Origin: Planctomycetales bacterium
GTDB taxonomy: Bacteria > Planctomycetota > Planctomycetia > Isosphaerales > Isosphaeraceae
Direction: 5' to 3'
Length of the DNA: 32,975 bases
NCBI GenBank assembly: GCA_027449865.1
Contig: DAIDKV010000177.1
Span: 1 to 32,975 of the forward strand
Of this stretch, positions 21,391-28,067 are shown in pieces. The notes under the pieces were generated by a model, which was given only the letters and a program-made list of their open reading frames with translations, did not search any database and was not told the origin of the DNA. Both the position numbers and the translations under genes were made by a program. Each line of letters starts with the position of its first letter. The first letter of the stretch is position 1.

Positions 21391-23970
21391 TCAAGCCGGG
21401 GGCCGGCGCCGGAGCGCGGCGGCCAGACCGCAGAGGACCCAGCCGGACCAGCCGACGATCGCGATGGCCAGGCCCTCGCGGAGGTCGGCCGGATCGTAGG
21501 TCAGGCGGAGGGTCCAGCGCCCGGGGGCTGGGATCGGGATCGCCTGCCATCCGCCGACGTCGTCTTTCGGCCGGCGGAAGACGGGTCGGATTCGGGCCGG
21601 GACCTCCATCCGACCTCCCAGGCCGATCCAGCGTGCCTGCCATTGCGGGTCGTCGAGCCGGGAGCAGATCACCCAGCCGTCTTCCTGGGCCTCGACCTCG
21701 AGCGTCCAGTCCTCGGGCCTCGACGACTGGGCGAGGAGAGGCTCGGCCTGCTCCAGGAGTGTGGCCAGCCGGGCGGGGTCGCCGGTCCAGTTGCTGAGGA
21801 CCGAGTCGGTTTCGTCGTCGGACGCGGGGAGGAACCAGGCGCGCGCGGGAAGGTCGTTGCAGCGCCAGAGGCGGAAGCGGTTGACCCAGTCGCCCTGCTC
21901 GGCGACCCAGTTGGCCCCGTAGATCCATCGAGCGAGGGCGGGATCGTCGATCGGCTCGCCGGGCGCCTCGGCCCGCTTGAGCAGCCCCCGAACGCGGAGC
22001 TCGATCGGAGGGAAGAGCCGCATCCGCGTTCCGGTCGCCCGGATCGCCGAAAGGGTTGTGGAATCCGAGGGATCGCCCATCGTGGCGGTCGCCATCACGT
22101 CGGCGGCCGGAAGATTCAACGTTCGGTAAGCGAGCGTCGGCGCTGAGCCGACAAGCATCGGAAGATTCCCGAGGCCCGAGATCGCCCGGGAGCCGCGTGG
22201 CTCGGCCGCCATCCGGGCGAGGACCGGACTCTGCTCGGTCATCGGACGAATCGGGCCGGTGTCGAGCAATCGGTGGCGGCCGAGCGTCCAGAGGTCCAGA
22301 AAGGAGAGCAGCAGCAAGAGCGCCGGCGCCGATCGGGTCCGTCGATCGCCGGCGCGATCGGTTCCGAGGAGAAGGCCGATCAGGACCAGCAGGGCGGCCG
22401 TTTCGCCCAGCTCTCGGGCGTAGATCGACCATCGGCTCCCGACCAGGCTCCTCGGCTTCACGGTTTTTCGGAGGACGACCGACGCGGGCAACTCGGGCGG
22501 GACGTGCGTGTCGGCAATCGGCCGACGCGCCGAGGCCATCACCTCGGCGAAACGCGGATCGGGCTGCTCCAGGCTGGGGTCGCCGTACCAGGGCATCGCC
22601 CGAAAGGCACGGTCGAACCCGGCGGCGATCGCCGGAGCGCCGGGACGCTGCGTACTCCAGACGGCCAGCTCGATCAGGCCGAGCACGACAACGATGCCGA
22701 GTCCGGCGGCGAGTGTCAGACGTCGGATCGATCGGCCCGGTCGCGACCAGTCGCGCCATCGGTCGAACCCCTTGCCCGCCAGGATCGCCAGGGCCATCGA
22801 GGTCGCGACGGTCCACCGCGAGGGTCCCCGGAAAAACGAGAAGCCCGGCAGCACGATCAGACCCCGGAAACCCGGGACGAACGGACCGAGGCTGAGGAGG
22901 AGCGTCGCGGCGGCGAGGATCGTCAGCAGCCGGACGGCCGGATCGCGGCGGAACTCCCGCCCGATCGCCATCACCGCGAGAAAGAGCGGGACGAGACCGA
23001 CGTAGATCAGGCACTCCTCGGGCGAGGTGTGGAACGGGTCCCAGGCGACGGGCCGCCAGCCCGGCTCTCGATGAAAAAGACCAGGCGCCACCAGATTGAC
23101 CAGGTGAACGGGCGTCTCGGCGAAGCCCGAGAGATACTCAAAATCACGCTGGCCGACGGCCATCCCGGCGAGTCGGGCCGTTGGAACAAGCTGGATCGCG
23201 GCCATCGGGAACGCCAGCGCGACCGAGAGAACCACCGCCGCCCCGCGCCGGTAGGACGGAGCCAGGGCCCGCGTTTCGCGATCACGGCGATTCGCCAGGC
23301 GACGGATCATCGCCCAGGCCACCATCAATCCCAGCCCGACCTGCGTCTGAAAGGCGATCTGGAAGTGGCCCGGGAGCAACTGCATCACCAGAACGAGGCT
23401 CAGCGCGAACGGCCGGACGCGTGCTCTCCGGCCGCGGTCGTCCCCCTGAAGAATCGACCAGCCGAGCCCCCACGCCCAGGGCATCCAGGAGCCGGTCGTG
23501 TAACCCCAGGGATGCGCGAGGTGGATCACGAAGAAGCCCGAGGTCGCCCAGGCAAACGCCGAGAGAGCCGCCCCGACGGCCGAGCACCCCATCCGGCGAG
23601 CCGCCCAGAAGGTTCCGAGAGCGCCCCAGATCGTGTGCCCGACCAGGCTGGCGACATAAGCCGCCTCGGTGGACATCGTTCGATACAGCAGGAGATGCGG
23701 CGGGTAGAAGACGCCCATCTGGCTCTCGGCCAACCCCGGGAAGCCAAAGCCCCAGAGATCGTTCCAGACCGGAAGCTCCCCCTCACGGAGCGCCTGGGCG
23801 AGGAATCCCATCAGCCCCAGGAAGAACTGGGTGACGTCGCCTCCAACCGGCATCCGCCCGCCGATCCCGATCGGCCAGAGCCAGGCCAGCATCGCGACCA
23901 GGAGCCCACCGATCGGAATCCAGACCGATCCTCGCCCCGCGACCACCCCTTCCGGGGACTCCGCCCGCAT
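21391..23970 (-). CDS. YfhO-like polytopic membrane protein
   Basis: This 859 aa integral membrane protein has about a dozen hydrophobic segments from residue 16 to about 560, a mostly soluble C-terminal third and a final transmembrane helix near 832-852 (IAIVGWSGWVLCGLAAAL). The first outer loop has GGDVTQFF and then WNDLWGFGFPGLAESQMG and YPPHLLLY. This pattern is seen in bacterial YfhO-type proteins, which are GT-C-like and in Firmicutes take part in glycosylation of envelope polymers. The assignment to YfhO rests on overall layout and these loop motifs; the substrate is unknown. The ATG at 23970 has GGAG 7 bases upstream. It is followed by argC on the same strand. A role in surface glycan assembly with the nearby glycosyltransferases is possible but is inference only. 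Confidence 0.7.
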   Translation of the reverse strand: MRAESPEGVVAGRGSVWIPIGGLLVAMLAWLWPIGIGGRMPVGGDVTQFFLGLMGFLAQALREGELPVWNDLWGFGFPGLAESQMGVFYPPHLLLYRTMSTEAAYVASLVGHTIWGALGTFWAARRMGCSAVGAALSAFAWATSGFFVIHLAHPWGYTTGSWMPWAWGLGWSILQGDDRGRRARVRPFALSLVLVMQLLPGHFQIAFQTQVGLGLMVAWAMIRRLANRRDRETRALAPSYRRGAAVVLSVALAFPMAAIQLVPTARLAGMAVGQRDFEYLSGFAETPVHLVNLVAPGLFHREPGWRPVAWDPFHTSPEECLIYVGLVPLFLAVMAIGREFRRDPAVRLLTILAAATLLLSLGPFVPGFRGLIVLPGFSFFRGPSRWTVATSMALAILAGKGFDRWRDWSRPGRSIRRLTLAAGLGIVVVLGLIELAVWSTQRPGAPAIAAGFDRAFRAMPWYGDPSLEQPDPRFAEVMASARRPIADTHVPPELPASVVLRKTVKPRSLVGSRWSIYARELGETAALLVLIGLLLGTDRAGDRRTRSAPALLLLLSFLDLWTLGRHRLLDTGPIRPMTEQSPVLARMAAEPRGSRAISGLGNLPMLVGSAPTLAYRTLNLPAADVMATATMGDPSDSTTLSAIRATGTRMRLFPPIELRVRGLLKRAEAPGEPIDDPALARWIYGANWVAEQGDWVNRFRLWRCNDLPARAWFLPASDDETDSVLSNWTGDPARLATLLEQAEPLLAQSSRPEDWTLEVEAQEDGWVICSRLDDPQWQARWIGLGGRMEVPARIRPVFRRPKDDVGGWQAIPIPAPGRWTLRLTYDPADLREGLAIAIVGWSGWVLCGLAAALRRRPPA

Positions 23971-24022
23971 TCGATCACTCCGAGGAATGCCCAGCTTCTC
24001 CAGCTTTCCGACACGCGAGCCT

Positions 24023-24028
24023 ATTTTA
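24023..24028 (-). promoter_or_regulatory. Candidate -10 element for the YfhO-like gene
   Basis: Read on the minus strand this is TAAAAT (5 of 6 to TATAAT), preceded by TTG, in a region that is locally AT-rich. Transcription would start about 46 nt before the ATG at 23970. No clear -35 hexamer was seen. Confidence 0.25.
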
Positions 24029-24141
24029 CAAGCGATGGTAGAAAACGGATGGCCCCCTGGGGGAACTCCAGGTCATTTTTACAAATTGTCGTCGATTTTA
24101 CAGACGGGGCCAGGCAACCGGCGTATTCCGGGCAAACCTCA

Positions 24142-24173
24142 CCCCTTCCATGGACAAGGATGGGGGCTTTTTT
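24142..24173 (+). promoter_or_regulatory. Hairpin plus T-tract with CsrA-type site in csrA leader
   Basis: CCCCTTCC (24142-24149) pairs with GGATGGGG (24158-24165) with one internal mismatch and an 8-nt loop. It is followed two bases later by six T residues (24168-24173), as in an intrinsic terminator or attenuator. ACAAGGATG (24154-24162) matches the core of the published CsrA SELEX consensus RUACARGGAUGU, and ATGGA lies in the loop. It is about 205 bp upstream of csrA. The remainder of 23971-24377 has three TTTTACA heptamers (24024, 24077, 24096) and no convincing gene. Confidence 0.4.
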
Positions 24174-24377
24174 GGGGCGATTCGCGGACGGGGAAGATTT
24201 GAAGGGTCGCTTGGCATGGAAGGTGCAATAATCCGAATCCGCAAGAGAGACGAGAAACGCGGGAATGACGGCGTCGCCCCGAACCATTGGGTTACGACAA
24301 ACGAATCAGGGAGAACCGCGGGCGAGTGAGGCCCGTCCCCCATATGGCCTGGATTTCGACTCAAGGAGGAGCGAAAC

Positions 24378-24572
24378 ATGTTGGTCCTGAGCAGGAAGCT
24401 CGGCCAGAGTTTCCATATCGGCCCGGACGTCCGGATCACCATCGTGAAGATTGACCGCAACTCGGTGCGGATTGGCATCCACGCGCCCGACGATGTCTCG
24501 GTTCAGCGTGAGGAGATTGCCTTCGAGGTGCCGCAATCGTCGTCGCGGAGTTACGAGGCCGGCGCGGCCTGA
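24378..24572 (+). CDS. csrA: Carbon storage regulator CsrA
   Basis: This is a small RNA-binding post-transcriptional regulator that binds GGA motifs in mRNA leaders and alters translation or stability. The 64 aa protein has the full family signature: MLVLSRKLGQSFHIG at the N-terminus, VRITIVKIDRNSVRIGI in the middle, and APDDVSVQREEIAFEV. The conserved residues for RNA binding (N-terminal L4/R6 strand and the VxREE region, with R at about 44) are present. The SD is very strong (AAGGAGGAG, about 6 bases before the ATG) and itself contains GGA. The long 407-bp upstream gap with a candidate CsrA site suggests autoregulation. The glycerate kinase gene starts 124 bp downstream on the same strand. 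Confidence 0.96.
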   Translation: MLVLSRKLGQSFHIGPDVRITIVKIDRNSVRIGIHAPDDVSVQREEIAFEVPQSSSRSYEAGAA

Positions 24573-24696
24573 AGGATCGTGGGGCTGGGCGGTTGGACGA
24601 TCCCGTCGGATCGACTAAGCTCAACGATCGCGACTCCCCGGGGTGGGGACTCGGCGCCCGGGCCCGCGCGGCCCATGCACCAGGCTCGGCGACCAG

Positions 24697-25887
24697 ATGA
24701 TGCGGGTGGTGATCGCCCCGGACAAGTTCAAGGGAAGTCTGTCGGCGTCGGAGGCCGCGGAGGCCATGGCGCGCGGAGTTCTCCGCGCCGCACCCTCCGC
24801 GACGATCGACCGCGCGCCGATGGCCGACGGCGGCGAGGGAACTGTTGCCGCGCTGGTGGCCTCGACAGGCGGGACCTGGCGGGAGGCCAGGGTCCGCGGT
24901 CCGATGGGCGAGCCACGAGTGGCTCGATACGGCCTGCTTGGCGATGGTCGAACAGCGGCGATCGAGATGGCGACGGCGTCGGGACTGGTCCTGGTTCCGC
25001 CCGAGCGTCGCGACCCGACGATCGCGACCACGATCGGCACCGGAGAATTGCTGCTGGCGGCGATCGCCGATGGGGTGAGCAAGATCATTATCGGAATCGG
25101 CGGGAGCGCCACCAACGACGGAGGCGCCGGGCTCGGCCAGGCGCTGGGGTTCCGGTTGCTCGACGACGAGGGGCGCGAACTGCCTCCCGGCGGCGGTGCG
25201 CTTGGGCGGCTTGATCGGATCGACGGATCGGCTCGCCGCCGCGAGCTGGACGGAGTCTCGATCGCGGTCGCCTGCGACGTCACCAACCCGCTTCGCGGGC
25301 CGAGGGGTGCCTCGGCCGTGTATGGTCCACAGAAAGGCGCGACGCCGGAGATGGTGGCGGCACTCGACGCGAATCTCTCGCATTTCGCGGCGATCGTGGA
25401 GCGCGACCTGGGCGTCTCGATCGCGGAGGTTCCTGGCTCGGGCGCCGCGGGAGGATTGGGCGGCGGGCTGATCGCGTTCGCGGGCGGACGGCTCCAGCCG
25501 GGGATCGACCTCGTGATCGAGGCGGTGAACCTTCGAGCCCGACTCGAAGGCGCTGATCTCTGCCTGACCGGCGAGGGAGCCCTGGACGATCAGAGCGCCT
25601 TCGGCAAGACGGCCGTCGGAGTAGCCCGGCTGGCGCGGTCGCTGGGCGTGCCGGCGTTCGCCCTGGCCGGGACGATCGGCGCGGGCGCCTCGGCGACGCT
25701 CGACCACGGCATCGACGCCTATTTCTCGATCTGTCCCGGGCCGATCGCGCTCGAACAGGCCATCGCCCGCGCCGGCGAGCTGCTCGAAGAGGCGACCGCG
25801 ATGGCGATCCGGGCGTTTCTGGCCGGTCGTCGGGACGGCCTGGGGGCTTCCGGGCGGCAGGACGGCGGGGTACGATCGGGGCCTTGA
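24697..25887 (+). CDS. Glycerate kinase
   Basis: This belongs to the GlxK/GarK-type glycerate kinase family, which phosphorylates D-glycerate (to 2- or 3-phosphoglycerate) with ATP in glyoxylate and serine-type carbon metabolism. The 396 aa length is slightly longer than the common roughly 380 aa. Family motifs in order are RVVIAPDKFKGSLSASEAA at the N-terminus, PMADGGEGTVAAL, IIGIGGSATNDGGAGLGQAL and LCLTGEGALDDQSAFGKT. Two adjacent ATG codons (24697 and 24700) are possible starts; no strong SD is visible. The frame is open upstream to 24643, but that extension is not family-like. The alcohol dehydrogenase gene follows after 44 bp, and thiL after that, so these three are probably an operon. 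Confidence 0.94.
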   Translation: MMRVVIAPDKFKGSLSASEAAEAMARGVLRAAPSATIDRAPMADGGEGTVAALVASTGGTWREARVRGPMGEPRVARYGLLGDGRTAAIEMATASGLVLVPPERRDPTIATTIGTGELLLAAIADGVSKIIIGIGGSATNDGGAGLGQALGFRLLDDEGRELPPGGGALGRLDRIDGSARRRELDGVSIAVACDVTNPLRGPRGASAVYGPQKGATPEMVAALDANLSHFAAIVERDLGVSIAEVPGSGAAGGLGGGLIAFAGGRLQPGIDLVIEAVNLRARLEGADLCLTGEGALDDQSAFGKTAVGVARLARSLGVPAFALAGTIGAGASATLDHGIDAYFSICPGPIALEQAIARAGELLEEATAMAIRAFLAGRRDGLGASGRQDGGVRSGP

Positions 25888-25931
25888 ACGGATCCAGAGC
25901 GCCCCGGAAAGCACGCACGAAGGAGCCGAGA

Positions 25932-26948
25932 ATGGCGATGATGCGAGTGGCGCAGGTCCCTCATGCCGGGGGCGCGTTTGAGATCGTCGAGCGGCCGATT
26001 CCGGAGCCCACCGCCGGGACGGTCCGGATCAAGGTGCAGGCGTGCGGCATCTGTCATAGCGATTCGCTGGTGAAGGAAGGGCACTACCCGGGAATTCAGT
26101 ATCCGCGCGTCCCCGGGCACGAGGTCGCCGGGGTGATCGACGCGGTTGGGCCGGGCGTCCTGGGATGGGAGCCGGGTCAGAAGGTGGGCGTCGGCTGGAA
26201 CGGCGGCTACTGCGGATACTGCGACCACTGCCGACGCGGCGACTTCTTCGCCTGTGTCCGCGGGCAGGTCACCGGGATCTCGTTCGACGGCGGATACGGC
26301 GAGTACATGATCGCCCCCGCAAGCGCCGTGGCACTCATGCCCGCGGACCTGTCGGCCGTCGATTCGGCCCCGCTCATGTGCGCCGGGGTGACCACGTTTA
26401 ACGCACTGCGAAACAGCGGGGCGAGGCCGGGCGACGTCGTCGCGGTGCATGGCCTGGGCGGACTCGGACACCTGGGCGTGCAGTACGCGGCGAAGATGGG
26501 CTTCCGAACAGTCGGGATCGCCCGGGGAACCGACAAGGAACCGCTCGCTCGCCAGCTTGGCGCCGACGTCTACATCGACAGCCACGCCCAGGATCCGGCC
26601 GCCGAGTTGCAGAGTCTCGGCGGAGCGAAGGTGATTCTGGCGACCGTGACGAGCGGCGAGGCGATGGCCGCCGTGCAGGGTGGACTGAGTGTCGGCGGGA
26701 CGATGATCCTGATCGGAGCAGCCGAATCGATGCAGGTCTCGCCGATCTGGCTGCTCAGCGGCAACCGATCGGTCAAGGGGTGGTACTCGGGGATCTCGAT
26801 CGAGTCGCAGGACACACTCGCGTTCAGCGCCCGGACGGGAGTTCGCTCGATGAACGAGGTGTATCCGCTCGATCGCGTGACCGAGGCATATGATCGCATG
26901 ATGAGCGGCCAGGCGCGGTTTCGCGTCGTTCTGAAGATCGGCGAATGA
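25932..26948 (+). CDS. Zinc-dependent alcohol dehydrogenase
   Basis: This 338 aa medium-chain dehydrogenase/reductase oxidises alcohols or reduces aldehydes with NAD(P). Catalytic zinc ligands are visible as C41 (in CGICHSD) with H63-E64 (PGHE). The structural zinc is held by C94, C97, C100 and C108. The Rossmann motif is GLGGLGHLGVQYAAKMG. It resembles the bacterial propanol-preferring or AdhA-type enzymes, but the substrate cannot be fixed. The ATG at 25932 is preceded by AGGAG with a 6-base spacer; the frame is open to 25884 but without domain support. It lies between glycerate kinase (44 bp upstream) and thiL (34 bp downstream), consistent with one transcript. Confidence 0.94.
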   Translation: MAMMRVAQVPHAGGAFEIVERPIPEPTAGTVRIKVQACGICHSDSLVKEGHYPGIQYPRVPGHEVAGVIDAVGPGVLGWEPGQKVGVGWNGGYCGYCDHCRRGDFFACVRGQVTGISFDGGYGEYMIAPASAVALMPADLSAVDSAPLMCAGVTTFNALRNSGARPGDVVAVHGLGGLGHLGVQYAAKMGFRTVGIARGTDKEPLARQLGADVYIDSHAQDPAAELQSLGGAKVILATVTSGEAMAAVQGGLSVGGTMILIGAAESMQVSPIWLLSGNRSVKGWYSGISIESQDTLAFSARTGVRSMNEVYPLDRVTEAYDRMMSGQARFRVVLKIGE

Positions 26949-26982
26949 GGCGGCGGCCGGTCATCGGCCCGCCGGGTGAACG

Positions 26983-27960
26983 ATGGAGCAAGACGTCCCG
27001 ATCGGTGAATTCGACCTGATCGACTGGATCCGGCGACAGGAGCCGGATCGGGCGGTCGATTCCTGGACCCGCGTCGGGATTGGTGACGACTGCGCGATTC
27101 TCGGCGTCGGCGAGGGGACCGGCGCGGGTGCTGATCTGCTCGTCACCACCGACATGCTGATGGACGGCCGTCACTTCCGCCTTGATACCGACGGCCCCGA
27201 GGCGGTCGGCTACAAGGCGATGGCGGTGAACTTCTCGGATATCGCGGCGATGGCCGGCATTCCCCGGGCGGCCGTCGTGGCGGTCGCGCTGCCGCGGTCC
27301 AACGCGGTCGACATCGCGCGCGGGCTCCACGCCGGAATGCGCGAGCTGGCCGATCGGATGTCGGTCGACCTCGTCGGCGGCGACACCAACGCCTGGGACG
27401 GTCCGCTGGTCCTCACGATCACGGTTCTCGGTCAGGCGACGGTTCGGGGCCCGGTGCGCCGGTCGGGGGCACGGCCGGGGGATGTGATCCTGGTCACGGG
27501 CCCGCTCGGCGGGAGCCTGGTGGCCGGACGTCATTTGCGGCCCGAGCCGAGGATTCACGAGGCGCTGGCCCTCCACCGCGCGGCCGACATTCACGCGATG
27601 ATCGACCTTTCCGATGGACTCTCGTCGGACCTGCCCCACATCCTCGACGAGAGCGGCGGCCTGGGCGCGATCCTCGACGCCCCCTCGATCCCGATCCACC
27701 CCGACGCCCACGAGCAGGCCCGCCGCGACGGAGCCTCGGCCTTCGATCACGCGATGAACGACGGCGAGGACTTCGAGCTCTGTCTGACCGTGGCGCCCGA
27801 CCTCGCCGAAAAACTCCTCGCCCATCCCCCGGCGCCGGCCAGGCTCTACCGGATCGGCGAGATCGTCGAGGCGCCCGGCCTGCTCCTCCAGACGCCGGAC
27901 GGGCGCCTCTCGCCTGTCCATCGCGGTGGATTCGACCACCTTCGTGGCGGGTCGGCCTGA
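26983..27960 (+). CDS. thiL: Thiamine-monophosphate kinase
   Basis: ThiL phosphorylates thiamine monophosphate to thiamine diphosphate, the cofactor used by OdhA in this same window. The 325 aa protein has the family landmarks: GEFDLIDWI at the N-terminus, VGIGDDCAIL, a TTDMLMDGRHF segment (equivalent to the usual VDxLVExxHF), KAMAVNFSDIAAMAG, VGGDTN, and IDLSDGLSSDL with MNDGEDFELCL in the C-terminal half. The ATP and magnesium-binding Asp residues in these motifs are intact. The start has only a weak GGGTGAA upstream. It is 34 bp after the alcohol dehydrogenase; the gap contains a short GGCGGCCG/CGGCCCGCC imperfect hairpin. No TPP riboswitch is visible in the short gap. Confidence 0.95.
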   Translation: MEQDVPIGEFDLIDWIRRQEPDRAVDSWTRVGIGDDCAILGVGEGTGAGADLLVTTDMLMDGRHFRLDTDGPEAVGYKAMAVNFSDIAAMAGIPRAAVVAVALPRSNAVDIARGLHAGMRELADRMSVDLVGGDTNAWDGPLVLTITVLGQATVRGPVRRSGARPGDVILVTGPLGGSLVAGRHLRPEPRIHEALALHRAADIHAMIDLSDGLSSDLPHILDESGGLGAILDAPSIPIHPDAHEQARRDGASAFDHAMNDGEDFELCLTVAPDLAEKLLAHPPAPARLYRIGEIVEAPGLLLQTPDGRLSPVHRGGFDHLRGGSA

Positions 27961-27993
27961 TCCCACGGGCGAGTTTAGGCTGATACAACGCCA

Positions 27994-28022
27994 TTGACGC
28001 GGCCTGGCCCGGCTCGTAAGCT
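27994..28022 (+). promoter_or_regulatory. Candidate promoter for the DUF1549/DUF1553 gene
   Basis: TTGACG (27994-27999) and TAAGCT (28017-28022) are separated by 17 bases, in the 107-bp gap after thiL. This would start transcription about 40 nt before the TTG start codon. The -35 match is good; the -10 is only partial. Confidence 0.35.
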
Positions 28023-28067
28023 CATGTTTAACATTTGGCGGCCCGTGGTCGGTCGGAGGAGGCGTCC

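Noticed and set aside
22273-24231. A 652-codon plus-strand open frame opposite the YfhO-like gene
   Set aside because: The translation is Arg/Pro/Gln/Glu-rich with no recognisable domain, while the minus-strand frame gives a coherent membrane protein.
26949-26982. TPP riboswitch ahead of thiL
   Set aside because: The gap to the upstream gene is only 34 bp, too short for the aptamer, and no thi-box consensus is seen.
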